A stretch of DNA of 64,000 nucleotides from an uncultured Bacteroidia bacterium. GTDB taxonomy: Bacteria > Bacteroidota > Bacteroidia > NS11-12g > UBA955. The stretch spans positions 619,673-683,672 of the forward strand of contig CALSPH010000001.1 of assembly GCA_943788195.1 (NCBI GenBank), given 5' to 3'. Positions 44,540 to 54,800 of this stretch are shown here, piece by piece. The notes below the pieces were generated by a model. That model was not told where the DNA came from, did not search any database, and saw nothing but the letters and a program-made list of their open reading frames with translations. Both the position numbers and the translations under genes were made by a program. How positions within the stretch are numbered: the first letter of the stretch is position 1; each line of letters begins with the position of its first letter.

Positions 44540-45301
44540 ATGTTAGAAAATCGTGTAATGCCTTGTTTGCTAATGATTGATTCTGGTTTGTATAAAACCG
44601 TTCAATTTAAGAAACCGGGTTATGTGGGCGACCCTATTAACGCCATCAAAATTTTCAATGATAAAGAAGTGGATGAATTGGTGTTTTTGGACATTACGGC
44701 TACCGAGAAGAAAAAGGAGCCCAATTTCAAACTCATTGAAGACATCGCAAGCGAGTGCTTTATGCCTTTGGCTTATGGCGGGGGCATTTCAACATTGGAT
44801 CAAGCCAAAAGAATATATGAAATTGGGGTTGAAAAAATAGCATTAAATAATGCGGCAATCCACAACCCAAAACTGATTGAAGATATCGCTAACATATATG
44901 GAAGTCAGGCTGTAATTGTAAGTATTGATTACAAAAAGAATGTTTGGGGTAAAGTTCTTGTGCATGGACAGCGAGGTAAGAAGAGTATTGGTAAAACACC
45001 AGAAGTTTTTGCCAAAGAAATGGAGCAAGCAGGTGCTGGGGAGTTGTTAATTACAAGCATAGATAGGGAAGGAACATGGCAAGGATTGGATGTAGAAGTC
45101 CTCAAAAATATTACCGATAAAGTAGATATTCCGGTAATAGCGAATGGTGGTGCGGGCAATTTACAGCATGTTGAGGCAGTAGTTAAGCAAGGTGGAGCCA
45201 GTGCGGTTACATTGGGAAGTATGAGTGTTTATCAGAAACAAGGATTAGGAGTTTTGATAAATTTCCCAAAGCGATCGGATATTTTGAAGGTTTTGAACTA
45301 A
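44540..45301 (+). CDS. HisF-like protein of acetamidino-sugar synthesis (HisF2/WbuZ type)
   Basis: 253 aa TIM barrel. RVMPCLLMIDSGLYKTVQFK replaces the histidine-pathway RVIPCLDVxxGRVVKG, the sign of the HisF2/AglZ/WbuZ branch. Barrel elements: ELVFLDITATEKKKEPNF, MPLAYGGGIS, KIALNNAAI, VIVSIDYKKN, ELLITSIDREGTWQGLDVE, IPVIANGGAGN and GASAVTLGSM. It works with HisH2 to pass ammonia in amidination. 4 bp after hisH2 with AAGGA upstream. Confidence 0.9.
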   Translation: MLENRVMPCLLMIDSGLYKTVQFKKPGYVGDPINAIKIFNDKEVDELVFLDITATEKKKEPNFKLIEDIASECFMPLAYGGGISTLDQAKRIYEIGVEKIALNNAAIHNPKLIEDIANIYGSQAVIVSIDYKKNVWGKVLVHGQRGKKSIGKTPEVFAKEMEQAGAGELLITSIDREGTWQGLDVEVLKNITDKVDIPVIANGGAGNLQHVEAVVKQGGASAVTLGSMSVYQKQGLGVLINFPKRSDILKVLN

Positions 45302-45358
45302 ACTGTTTTCTAGAATTAAGGTCTTATAGTTTCGCTGATTATTATATTGTAATTAGGC

Positions 45359-45389
45359 ATTGATTAGTTTTAGGGACGGTTTATCTTTG
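45359..45389 (+). promoter_or_regulatory. promoter of the TylF-wbpG-glycosyltransferase unit
   Basis: ATTG at 45359-45362 (consensus TTTG), 19-nt spacer, TATCTTTG at 45382-45389. Leader of 14 nt to ATG 45404. The 80-bp gap after hisF2 supports an independent transcript. Confidence 0.65.
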
Positions 45390-45403
45390 TGACATATAAA
45401 AAA

Positions 45404-46135
45404 ATGAATATAATTTCAAATCTTCGGTATTACGTTTCTAAATTATTTCCAACTAGTTTAAAATGGAAATTGATTCGTATTTTACCCGAAATCAATAATT
45501 TTACTGGCAAGTTTTTTCAGGGCATACGGTATGCATGGGAAGAGGACAAAGATTATTACCCATTATATCAGCAGGCAAAAGAACGCAGTTTATTGGACAA
45601 GAAAAGGGGTTTTATGATTTATCAGACTGCCAAGAACAGTGCAAATGTGGAAGGCAGTATGGCAGAAATCGGTGTATACAGAGGCGCTTCAGCATTTGTG
45701 GCTGGTGAGGCAGTAAATTACTCCAAGAAATTTTATCTTTTTGACACGTTTGAAGGATTGCCTAAAACCGATGCAAAAAATGACCCATACTGGAAAGAGG
45801 GTGACATGGATGAACCCGATTATCAAGACGTGAAAAAGTTTTTATCCCAAGACTGTTTTGAATTTCACAAAGGGTACTTTCCGGATACAACAGTAAACAT
45901 CAGTGCGGATGAAAAATTTGCATTTGTACATATCGATGGGGATATTTATCAAACTACTGTAGACGCCTGTAATTATTTCTATCCAAAAATGAATAAAGGG
46001 GCTTATATGATGTTTGACGATTACGGTTTTTTATCTTGTCCTGGAGTAAAAATAGCAGTAGATGATTTTTTTAAGAATAAGCCAGAAACACCTCTGTATG
46101 TGGCAACTGGTCAATGTTTGGTGATTAAACAATAA
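45404..46135 (+). CDS. TylF/MycF-type O-methyltransferase
   Basis: 243 aa from the ATG at 45404; the GTG at 45389 lies in the -7 box. SAM-dependent methyltransferase of the macrocin O-methyltransferase (TylF) family: GSMAEIGVYRGASAFVAGEA (SAM loop), FYLFDTFEGLPKTD, FAFVHIDGDIYQTTVDACNY and GAYMMFDDYGFLSCPGVKIA (metal-binding DDYG). Likely methylates a sugar of the surface polysaccharide. Sits between HisF2 and WbpG. Confidence 0.87.
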   Translation: MNIISNLRYYVSKLFPTSLKWKLIRILPEINNFTGKFFQGIRYAWEEDKDYYPLYQQAKERSLLDKKRGFMIYQTAKNSANVEGSMAEIGVYRGASAFVAGEAVNYSKKFYLFDTFEGLPKTDAKNDPYWKEGDMDEPDYQDVKKFLSQDCFEFHKGYFPDTTVNISADEKFAFVHIDGDIYQTTVDACNYFYPKMNKGAYMMFDDYGFLSCPGVKIAVDDFFKNKPETPLYVATGQCLVIKQ

Positions 46136-46143
46136 ATAATATA

Positions 46144-47280
46144 ATGCAAGTTTGTAAACGTTGTTTGTATGATGAAAACATACCTATGATTAGCTTTGAT
46201 GCTGATGGGTTGTGTAATTACTGTAACCAATATGATGATATGTGCGCTCAATACCCGACAGGTAAAGAGGGTATGTCTATATTGGAAGCAGAAATAGTAA
46301 AAATTAAAAAGGACCAGAAGAACAGTAAATACGATGTAGTAATAGGTGTTTCTGGCGGATGTGATTCTTCTTATATGATTCATATGGCACACAAAATGGG
46401 CCTACGGATTCTAGCAGCGCATTTTGACAATACTTTTAACTCTAAAATTGCAGTTGAAAACATTAAAAATGTTTTGGACCCTTTGGGTATCGACTTGTAC
46501 ACGCACGTGGTGGATAATCAGGAATATCAGAGGATATTTAAATCCATGCTTTTAGCTGGAGTGCCAGAATGTGACGCCCCCACAGATTTAGCATTGGCAG
46601 TAACGCATTATATGGCTGCATCTAAACATAAAGTGAAATACATTTGGGAAGGACATAGTTTTAGAACAGAAGGTATAACACCACCCGGTTGGGTTTATAT
46701 GGATGCGAAATACGTTTCTTCAATTCATAAACGATTCGGTGATGGAAAAATCAAAACTTTACCCATGTTCTGGTTAAAGAAGTGGTTGAAATGGATGGTC
46801 ATTGATGGGATTAAAAAGTTTAGACCTTTGTATTATTTGGACTATGATAAAGAGGAAGCGAAAAAAATGCTGGCCGAAACATATGGTTGGCAATGGTATG
46901 GGGGGCACCATATGGAAAATAGGTCTGCATTTTTTGCTGATAACTATTGGGCTTTACTTCACGACATTGATTTGAGAAGTTGCGAATTTTCTGCGCTAAT
47001 TAGATCGGGCCAAATGAGTAAAGAGGTAGCAGAAGTTGAAATAAAAAAGCCTAAGAGGATGGATCAGGATGTAATGGAAGAAGTTAAAAATCGATTAGGT
47101 TTTTCAGATTCAGAATGGGATGATATGATCAATGCTCCTAAAAAGCATTATACCGCATACCCAACATATAAGCGCACCTTTGAAAAACTGAGGCCCCTGT
47201 TTTATATACTGTATAAAAAAGGGTATGTAACTCGAAGTTTTTATTCGAAGTTTTGCTTTCCACAATCATTTAATAATTAA
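46144..47280 (+). CDS. wbpG: N-acetyl sugar amidotransferase (WbpG type)
   Basis: 378 aa. N-terminal Cys4 site (Cys4, Cys7 in VCKRCLYD and Cys24, Cys27 in LCNYCNQY), then a PP-loop ATPase motif VIGVSGGCDSSYMIH and the conserved YIWEGHSFRTEGITPPGWVYMD. This is the ATP-using subunit that, with HisH2 and HisF2, converts an N-acetyl group on a UDP- or CMP-sugar to an acetamidino group (WbpG in Pseudomonas O5 antigen, PseA for pseudaminic acid). The sugar itself cannot be told from this window. Confidence 0.92.
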   Translation: MQVCKRCLYDENIPMISFDADGLCNYCNQYDDMCAQYPTGKEGMSILEAEIVKIKKDQKNSKYDVVIGVSGGCDSSYMIHMAHKMGLRILAAHFDNTFNSKIAVENIKNVLDPLGIDLYTHVVDNQEYQRIFKSMLLAGVPECDAPTDLALAVTHYMAASKHKVKYIWEGHSFRTEGITPPGWVYMDAKYVSSIHKRFGDGKIKTLPMFWLKKWLKWMVIDGIKKFRPLYYLDYDKEEAKKMLAETYGWQWYGGHHMENRSAFFADNYWALLHDIDLRSCEFSALIRSGQMSKEVAEVEIKKPKRMDQDVMEEVKNRLGFSDSEWDDMINAPKKHYTAYPTYKRTFEKLRPLFYILYKKGYVTRSFYSKFCFPQSFNN

Positions 47281-47291
47281 CAAAATTTTTT

Positions 47292-48548
47292 ATGAAAATT
47301 GCGTGCATAGGAAACATGAATAATATGATATTTCCTATTTGCAGGTATTTAAATAGCTCTGGATACAAATCTGTCCTGTTTTTATTAGAAGAATACGAGC
47401 ATTTTTTACCAGAAGCGGATACAGATAAAGTAGAAATTGAAATAGTAAAACTTGGTTGGAATGAAGCCATGTTTGGACAGGTCTCGCCAGAACAAATTCG
47501 TTGCACTTTCAAAGAATTTGATTTTTTTATTGGCACGGATTACAGCGCCTCTTATTTAAGTAAAGCAAGAATTTCGTTAGATATTTATATGCCAGCTGGG
47601 AGTGATTTATTTCAATACCCTTTCAAAAAATTTAATCATTTTTTTCCAGAAGTTTGGGAAATAAATAAATATAAATGTGCAAGGAATCAGTTTTGGGGTA
47701 TTAAACAAGCAACATATTTAAGTTTGGATACTACCAATGATCTAAGTGAAGAATGCATTAGTAAAATTCAGCCAATTGGCAAGCGGATTCAAGTTTTACC
47801 GTTTTTATACGTTGAAAATGGTCAATACAATAAAGTAGAGATTCCTGATAACTTAAAGTCTTTTGCAAAGGAAATTTCTAAAGCTGATTTCGTTACAATT
47901 CAGCATTGCAGGCAGGCTTGGGGTTATAATGTGTCTAACCCTCATTATAAAGCGAATGACATACTAATTAGAGGGTTTGCATATTTTTCTAAAGATAACC
48001 CCAATGCATTATTAGTACTTTTGGAATATGGTGAGCATGTTGAAAATAGCAAGGCCCTGATAAATGATTTGCAAATAGCACATCAAGTACTTTGGCTTCC
48101 TAAAATGCAAAGGAAACATTTAATGCAATTTGTTAAAATGGCAAATATTGGTGTAGGTGAATTAGGGCATAGCTGGCTAAGCTATGGCGCTGTTTATGAG
48201 ACTCTTGTTTGCGATGTGGCATTTATGGGATTTAGAATAGATGAACTTTATAAAGAACAGTATACTGAATTATATCCTATGATTAATGTGAAATCATCTG
48301 TGGAGATTTCTGATAAATTGGAGTACTATTATAGTAATCGGGAGGGGTTAGCGGCAATGGGAAAAAAGGGACATACTTGGCTATTGAAGTATGCCATTCA
48401 CCCTAGTGTTGAGAAAGTGCTAAAAATAGTGGAGAACCATCAAGGAAGATCCAAGCTGCCAATTGATTGGAAATTAGTGTTTATACAACCTTACTTTTGG
48501 GTTATTAAGATCTTTAATTTTTTCAAAATAAGATTCATGCGGTCATGA
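47292..48548 (+). CDS. GT-B type glycosyltransferase, family not recognised
   Basis: 418 aa. Two Rossmann-like halves: N-terminal MKIACIGNMNNMIFPICRYL with FDFFIGTDYSASYLSKARIS, and a C-terminal half VTIQHCRQAW, ALLVLLEYGEHVENSKALIN, VLWLPKMQRKHLMQFVKMAN, IGVGELGHSWLSYGAVYETL. The late pattern (position of the GYxE-like segment LSYGAVYETLVCDVAFMG) suits glycosyltransferase family 4-like enzymes, but no exact family is clear. Basic C-terminus may bind membrane. Overlaps the next gene by 4 bp. Confidence 0.72.
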   Translation: MKIACIGNMNNMIFPICRYLNSSGYKSVLFLLEEYEHFLPEADTDKVEIEIVKLGWNEAMFGQVSPEQIRCTFKEFDFFIGTDYSASYLSKARISLDIYMPAGSDLFQYPFKKFNHFFPEVWEINKYKCARNQFWGIKQATYLSLDTTNDLSEECISKIQPIGKRIQVLPFLYVENGQYNKVEIPDNLKSFAKEISKADFVTIQHCRQAWGYNVSNPHYKANDILIRGFAYFSKDNPNALLVLLEYGEHVENSKALINDLQIAHQVLWLPKMQRKHLMQFVKMANIGVGELGHSWLSYGAVYETLVCDVAFMGFRIDELYKEQYTELYPMINVKSSVEISDKLEYYYSNREGLAAMGKKGHTWLLKYAIHPSVEKVLKIVENHQGRSKLPIDWKLVFIQPYFWVIKIFNFFKIRFMRS

Positions 48549-49750
48549 AAAACGTTATTTTATGCACGAATGCTTATCCGGGGCCATATGAAGAGCCTTT
48601 TCTGGCTGTCGAGGTACCTTACTTGGAAAAAATTTTTAGTAAAATTTATGTGCAACGTTATGAAACCAAACTTACACCATACGATGTGAGCAACATTTGC
48701 ATGCTCAATCTTCGATACAATTCAATGAAATTAAGGACCTTGTTTTGGAGAAACAAAGGTTTACTTATTAAAGCTTGGTTAACCGAACTATTTAAGAGTG
48801 GTCGTCCTCTATTTTACTTGAGTAATATGAAACGGTTTATTCATATCTGGGTAGGGTGGTTACAGGATTCATCTGCCTGGGAGGAGGCCCTCAAGTCATT
48901 TGATCCAAAGGATACGGTCATATATTCTTATTGGTATGAAAACCAGGCGATGCCATTATCTATTTTGAACGCTCAAAATAAACTTAATTTTACATGGGTC
49001 TCAAGAGCACATGGGTGGGACGTTGATAAACGCCAGAGAAACGATGGAGTAATTCCTTTCCGGCATTGGATGCTAAAACATAAACCAGATAAATTAGTGA
49101 GCATTTCTGAATTTGGAAAAAACATTTTTAACAATGATTATAATGTTGATGTTCAGGTTCAACGCTTGGGTACAAAGGATTTTGGAATGGCTTCCCCTCC
49201 TTCTTTAACTGATCCATTGAGCATTGTGAGCATTTCAAGCTTAATACCTCTTAAAAGGGTACATTTGATTATTGATTGTTTAAAACAGTGTAATGTCCCT
49301 ATAGTATGGACTCACTTTGGCGAAGGTCCATTGAGAGGTGAATTGCCATGGGAAAGTTTACCGAAGAATATAAAAGTAATACGTAATGGGCATATAGAAC
49401 ATGATCAATTATTGCGCGAATTAAAGCGGACTACATATGATTTAATGATCCATTTAAGCGAATTAGAAGGAATTCCAGTTTCAATAATGGAATGCATGAG
49501 TTTTGGTATTCCAGTAATAGCCTGTGATACAGGTGGAATATCAGAAATAGTTGACAATGATTGTGGTTGGTTATTGCCGGTAAATTTTGAGATAGAAAGG
49601 GTGAGTAATTTATTGGATGAGATTGTTCAGAATAGGGAAATCGCCAATCAAAAACGCCCCTTAGCTAGGGCTAAATGGGAAAAAGAGTATCAAGCGGACG
49701 TCAATTTTCCAGCATTCATCCATAGCTTCTTAAGCAATAACAAGAAATAG
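48545..49750 (+). CDS. glycosyltransferase family 4 protein
   Basis: 401 aa GT-B enzyme. C-terminal GT4 domain: IVSISSLIPLKRVHLIIDCL (xxGRLxxxKG equivalent), WTHFGEGPLRGEL, VIRNGHIEHDQLLRELK, and the donor-binding stretch LSELEGIPVSIMECMSFGIP, VIACDTGGISEIV. N-terminal half has WVSRAHGWDVDKRQ, typical of GT4 enzymes that act on surface polysaccharide repeat units. Coupled to the preceding glycosyltransferase by ATGA overlap. Confidence 0.9.
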   Translation: MKNVILCTNAYPGPYEEPFLAVEVPYLEKIFSKIYVQRYETKLTPYDVSNICMLNLRYNSMKLRTLFWRNKGLLIKAWLTELFKSGRPLFYLSNMKRFIHIWVGWLQDSSAWEEALKSFDPKDTVIYSYWYENQAMPLSILNAQNKLNFTWVSRAHGWDVDKRQRNDGVIPFRHWMLKHKPDKLVSISEFGKNIFNNDYNVDVQVQRLGTKDFGMASPPSLTDPLSIVSISSLIPLKRVHLIIDCLKQCNVPIVWTHFGEGPLRGELPWESLPKNIKVIRNGHIEHDQLLRELKRTTYDLMIHLSELEGIPVSIMECMSFGIPVIACDTGGISEIVDNDCGWLLPVNFEIERVSNLLDEIVQNREIANQKRPLARAKWEKEYQADVNFPAFIHSFLSNNKK

Positions 49751-49752
49751 GT

Positions 49753-49760
49753 TATTTTTG
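49753..49760 (+). promoter_or_regulatory. -7 box of the rhodanese-thioredoxin gene
   Basis: TATTTTTG, perfect TAnnTTTG, 2 nt after the glycosyltransferase stop and 19 nt before the ATG at 49780. No -33 TTTG at 19 nt. Confidence 0.5.
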
Positions 49761-49779
49761 TGCCCAATTGATTAAAAAT

Positions 49780-50484
49780 ATGAAAAATTATATCCTAATT
49801 TTACTTACGAGTTTTGCGCTAAGTGCCTGTAATGATTCGGAAAGTGTACTTACGGTTGGCCAATTTTCAGAAGCAATTTTTGCAGGAAATATACAGTTGG
49901 TTGATGTGCGTACCCCAGGAGAATATCGAAGTGAGCATATTGAGAATGCCGTAAATTATGATGTGAATGCTGACGATTTTAGCAAACAAATCAGTAGCCT
50001 GGATAAAAGCAAACCGGTCTATGTTTACTGTCTTTCGGGTTCAAGAAGTTCATCTGCTACCAAGATTTTAAGAAGTCAGGGACATACTCAAGTATTTGAT
50101 TTAGACGGGGGCATACTGGCATGGACCAAAGCAAACAAACCCGTGGTTGCGGATAAGGCCAAAACTCAAGAAAAAGGAACCATAGGTGAACGACTCGTGG
50201 CTAAGTCAATCGCAAATGACACATTGACCATGATAGATTTCTGGGCAACATGGTGCGGTCCTTGCCTTAAGATGAAACCTTCAATTGATAAACTTGAAAA
50301 GGAGTTGAAAAGAGATGTTGAAATACTTTCTATTGACGTGGATATAGAAAAAGCGCTCTCCGTTAAATATGCTATATCTGCTATGCCAACCTTAGTATTT
50401 TTCAAAAATAATCAAGAAGTGCATCGCATTGTGGGTTATCAAAACGAAAGTCAATTACGCAAGGTTATTGCCAAATATAAATAA
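49780..50484 (+). CDS. rhodanese-thioredoxin fusion lipoprotein
   Basis: 234 aa from the ATG at 49780. Lipoprotein signal (LTSFALSAC, Cys17). Rhodanese domain ~25-120: QLVDVRTPGEYRSEHIENAV and active-site Cys84 in VYCLSGSRSSSA. Thioredoxin domain ~135-234: MIDFWATWCGPCLKMKPS (Cys159, Cys162), SIDVDIEKALSVKYAI, SAMPTLVFFK with cis-Pro. Both active sites complete. Predicted periplasmic sulfur/thiol handling protein. The frame also opens at TTG 49768, not needed. TAATG overlap with the TPR gene. Confidence 0.92.
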   Translation: MKNYILILLTSFALSACNDSESVLTVGQFSEAIFAGNIQLVDVRTPGEYRSEHIENAVNYDVNADDFSKQISSLDKSKPVYVYCLSGSRSSSATKILRSQGHTQVFDLDGGILAWTKANKPVVADKAKTQEKGTIGERLVAKSIANDTLTMIDFWATWCGPCLKMKPSIDKLEKELKRDVEILSIDVDIEKALSVKYAISAMPTLVFFKNNQEVHRIVGYQNESQLRKVIAKYK

Positions 50485-51053
50485 TGACGGATGCTCAATT
50501 TTCTGAGTTTCGACAATTAATTGCTCAAGAGCAATTTAGCGAGGCACTGGCAATACCGAAGGATGTACTTGCTGCCAACCCTAATAATGCTGACGCACTC
50601 GGAGCTCGTGCTGTGGCGAAGTATCATTTAAAAGACCTCAGTTGTATGTCAGATCTCAATCAGGCCATTGAGCTGGATCCGGTCAATGCTTATAGATATA
50701 GCAGCAGGGCCTATATTCTTGATGCCTTAGGAGATACAGAAGCTGCCGTGGTAGATTACTTGAAAGCCGTTGAATTGGATCCAGAAGATTTTGTGGCATT
50801 CAATAATTTAGGATTATTGGAAGAAAAATTAGGTCGCAAAGGAAAAGCACAATCCAGCTTTGATCAATCCGATGCTTTGATGGGATTGAAGAAAAAAGAG
50901 GGGAAATACCATTTCCCAGAAGCTCCGTTGCAACAAAAATTAAACGAAGCAAAAGACAGGTCTTTGTTAAGTAGTTTCAAAGAAACCTTCACTTCTAAAG
51001 AAGGTTGGCAGTCTTTTTATACGTTTCTCAGGCAAAAAATTAAGCGAAATTGA
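50484..51053 (+). CDS. TPR-repeat protein
   Basis: 189 aa, no signal peptide. At least three tetratricopeptide repeats (~5-125): FRQLIAQEQFSEALAIPKDV, ALGARAVAKYHLKDLSCMSD, AYRYSSRAYILDALGDTEAA, DFVAFNNLGLLEEKLGRKGK. The C-terminal helix (SSFKETFTSKEGWQSFYTFL) matches a common tail of small Bacteroidota TPR proteins. Cytoplasmic scaffold; partner unknown. Coupled to both neighbours by stop/start overlaps. Confidence 0.85.
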   Translation: MTDAQFSEFRQLIAQEQFSEALAIPKDVLAANPNNADALGARAVAKYHLKDLSCMSDLNQAIELDPVNAYRYSSRAYILDALGDTEAAVVDYLKAVELDPEDFVAFNNLGLLEEKLGRKGKAQSSFDQSDALMGLKKKEGKYHFPEAPLQQKLNEAKDRSLLSSFKETFTSKEGWQSFYTFLRQKIKRN

Positions 51054-51760
51054 AAGACTTGAGAATGAAGCTTTGGTGGGTGCTTAAATCTCCTTGGGCC
51101 ATAAAGTCGGGTAAATTCAATTCGTTTTATAGCTATATCCTTAGCTATTTTTCGAAGTCTTTTGAACCAGCAGAACTCTCAATTTGTATTTCATGTGCAG
51201 GGCGAATGGCTATGCTGGAAAAGGTGTTTATACCCTCCTTTAGGGGATTGAATGATAAGCATGGCGTCACTGTATATTTAGCATGCCCGGAAAATGAGCT
51301 AGATGAAATAACCGCGCTTTGCGTCAAACACGAGGTGCAATTCAATATAGTGCCATGCCCGTTTAAGTTTAGTAGAAGTGGTTATCTTAATGAGGTGCTA
51401 AAAAAGGCCAAAACTGACTTTATTTTTATAAGTGATGTGGATGTTGCATTACCAGCGAATCTTTATCAATTGTATTTTAAACATGTGCGCACAAAGCGGG
51501 CTTGGTACCCAATATGTCAAATGTTGGGTGAAGATGAAAAAGAAACGAGGAGTTACCCAGAAGGGGTAGGTTTAGTTGGGTTTAAGCAATCCGGCAATTT
51601 TAGTTTGAATGATGAGATTAAAACTTGGGGCAATGAAGATTGGGAATTCCTTTTTCAGTTGTACCATGCTGGCATTTATCCCATCCGAAACCAGAACGGC
51701 AATTTTCTACATTACTACCATCCTCCGGTAGATAAAAAAAACTACAAAAAAATATGGTAA
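51050..51760 (+). CDS. GT-A fold glycosyltransferase (galactosyltransferase-like)
   Basis: 236 aa. GT-A features: ELSICISCAGRMAMLEKVF (nucleotide-binding loop), FIFISDVDVALPANL with the DxD motif DVD, WYPICQMLG and a C-terminal WGNEDWEFLFQLYHAG that resembles the WGxEDxE acceptor motif of beta-1,4-galactosyltransferase-type and chondroitin-polymerase-like enzymes. Start: TTG 51050 (overlapping the TPR stop in TTGA) or ATG 51065 (MKLWWVLKSPWAI); unresolved. Likely cytoplasmic, building the surface polysaccharide. Confidence 0.82.
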   Translation: MKDLRMKLWWVLKSPWAIKSGKFNSFYSYILSYFSKSFEPAELSICISCAGRMAMLEKVFIPSFRGLNDKHGVTVYLACPENELDEITALCVKHEVQFNIVPCPFKFSRSGYLNEVLKKAKTDFIFISDVDVALPANLYQLYFKHVRTKRAWYPICQMLGEDEKETRSYPEGVGLVGFKQSGNFSLNDEIKTWGNEDWEFLFQLYHAGIYPIRNQNGNFLHYYHPPVDKKNYKKIW

Positions 51761-51810
51761 AACATCTTATTCTTACCATTAATTCTTAATTTGGCGATTG
51801 AATGTATAAA

Positions 51811-54800
51811 ATGAAAAAACGGGCTCTTAGAGCCGCACTTAGCCTTATCATATTGACTTTTAGCCTAAGTGCATTTGGGCAAATTGATTATGTTACACCG
51901 AGAGAAAAAATAATAAAAAGCCTTGAGTTTAATCAAGAAGGGAATTATGCCAAAGCGCAAAATTTACTAAAAACATTTAGCGCGAATGATTCATTTTATG
52001 AATTGTCGGGAACCCTCTTGTACCTTACCCATTATCAGCTTTCTGAATATAATGAAGCATTAACTGTTGCAACTCAATTCGCGAATGATTTAACCATTAA
52101 GAATAGGGAGAGCTTTTTTAAGAAAGCTGGTAAAGCAGCTTTCTATGGCAAAGAATACAAAAAAGGTGTAAGTGCATTGTTGCAAGGCTTAAACAGCTTT
52201 GAGGATGATGTTAACCTTCTGGACTATTTAGGCAAGAACTACATAATGCTTGGAGAAGATAGCTTGGCTTATGAGACCTGTATGAAGGGGTTGCGAATTA
52301 ACCCATTCCATGCAGGCGTTTTGGAAAATTTGGGTGAATTGAACGCCATCCAAAGTAATTATACCCAGGCAGGTATGGCTTGGTACTTGAGCTTGTTTAC
52401 TACTTTTCATAATTCTGACGATTATTACAAACAGACGAAAACGTTCAATCTGATGCAGAAATTCGAAAGTATTATGAGCGGAACTTATGAAAGAGGGTTG
52501 TTCCCATTTAATTGGGATGGCAAGAAAGAATCTAAAGAGGATTATGAAGACCTTAAAATCCCTGAGCCCGTATCCTCTGGTTTTAATATTCTTAATTATT
52601 ACCCAGAAATTGACCAGGTACTTCAAGGGGATGTGGCATTAAATGCGAGATACAAAACGTTGTCTAAACTAAAATATAAATTTGCCAAGCAAAGCCAAAT
52701 GATGGGTGAGATGTTGGTGAAGGCAGATAAGCCAAGAGAGACACAGGATGATTACTACGTTTACAATAACCTATTGGGTAACTTAATTGCTGAGATTACT
52801 AAAAACAAGGTTTATATCACTCATTTTCAGCAGTCAATTATCTTATTGTTTGACTCGAAATATCAAGTTAAGATGTTGAAGAAATATACTAAAAAAGCAC
52901 TTCCAGTGAACCGTCAAATTACCAAAATCATGAGTGAATCGATGGAAGACATGAAATTGCCATTTAATGGAAAAGTGCAGAAAGTAAGTAGAAGATTCAG
53001 CCCATATAGTTTCAATTGGTATGCGATTGGAGATTTGATTATCGAGTCTGGGACTGATGAGTTAGAGAATAGAAAGGGCGTTTGGGAGTATTACTATAAT
53101 AACGGCAAACTGGAGTCAAGAGGTAGATATAAACTTGGGAAAAAGGATGGAGCTTGGAAAGAGTTTGACAAACTAGGTGTTCTTACGGAGGCCTATGAAT
53201 ATAACAATGGAGAATTGAACCAAATCAGAGAATATGAAAAGAATGGTGTAATGCTTGAAGAGCGTAACATAAAAGATTTGGCTTTGATCGATTCTTTGTT
53301 GATCTATTATCCAGATGGGGCTTTGAAAAAGTGGTATTACCTTCCAAAAGGATCCAAAAACATGGGCAAAACTGCAGCCTTTCATCCAAATGGCGTAAAG
53401 CAGCTGCAAGCGGATATAAAAAACTTTGATTATCAAACCGGATATGTATATCACAACGATAGGGGTATTGGTGTTTTTGATGTTAAGTTTAAAAATGGCG
53501 AAAAGAATGGACCCGTGCTAGAAAATTATTCGGATGGGAAACTTTATTTGAACGGTTTTTATAAGGATAATGAAAAAGACGGAAAATGGGAATATTTTGA
53601 CCGAGAGGGAAAAACTTCAGCAATTTTGAATTATTCAAAAGGAGAGCAAGATGGCAAACAAGAGTATTTTTACCATAAAGGAAAAATCAGTGAAATTGAA
53701 AACTTTAATGATGGAGAAAAAGATGGCGATCAGTTAATCTATCAAAAAAATGGAAAATTAGAATCTAAGCGAGTTTATGAGGATGGAGTGCTTAAGTCCA
53801 TTGAAAATTTTGATTTCGAAGGGAACTCAATATACAAGAAGACCGTAAAATCGAGCACGCAAATATCTCCTAAACATCCGAATGGAACCATTAAGTCAAA
53901 AGGAAAATTAGTGGACGGAAAAAAAGAAGGGAAATGGGAGTTTTTCTCAGAGTTTGGTGTGTTGCTTTCTAGTTATGAATATAAGGATGGAAAGATGGAC
54001 GGTAAGGTTACAAAGTATTACAAGTCTGGAGTAAAATTTTCAGAATTTTTTGCAAAAGATGGAGATTATAATGGGAAGTACATCGGTTTTTATGCAAATG
54101 GCAAGAAGAGTACTGAAGGGTTTTATAAAGAAGGTGAAAAAGTAGGGGAGTGGTTTAACTTTCATCCTGATGGGTTAATTAAGGACAAGATGTACTTCAT
54201 TGATGGAGAATTTTATGGCTTTCAATATAGTTATGATGTAAAAGGGAAACTAAATACGTCCAATTACATGAAGGATGAATGGAGTTACTACCGTGTTAGT
54301 TATGACAGCACAGAAAGGGCATTTGATACCTTGCATTATGTAACTCCAATTAGCTCCATTTATTACTCCTTAAATGTACTTGGAGATACCACATTTGTTT
54401 CTGGGCTTAAGAACAATGAGGTGAATGGAAGAGGGGTCTTTTATCCTGGAACTAAACAGGCCTATGTTCAAAATTATATCAATGGAAGCAGAGATAAGAC
54501 CTGGGAAGTTAAAAACGTTTTGGGCCAGGTTACATCCATAAAGACCTATGATTATGGCAATATTTTAACCAATACGTTCTATAACCCGGTCAACGGAAAA
54601 GTTACTTATTCGGCAAAATACAAGGATGATGATTTGGATGGCACAGTTTCCGACTATTATCCCGATGGGTCTATTAAACTTACCTCGGAGTATAAAAAGG
54701 GCTCACTAGACGGGCCACAAGTTAGATATGCACCGGATGGAAATGTAGTATTAGTGCTTATTTATGATGAAGACGATCTGATTTCTTATGGAGAATCTAA

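Noticed and set aside
43924-45301. HisH and HisF as histidine biosynthesis enzymes
   Set aside because: No other his genes nearby, HisF has the HisF2-type N-terminus (PCLLMIDSGLYKTV), and wbpG follows; acetamidino-sugar synthesis fits better.
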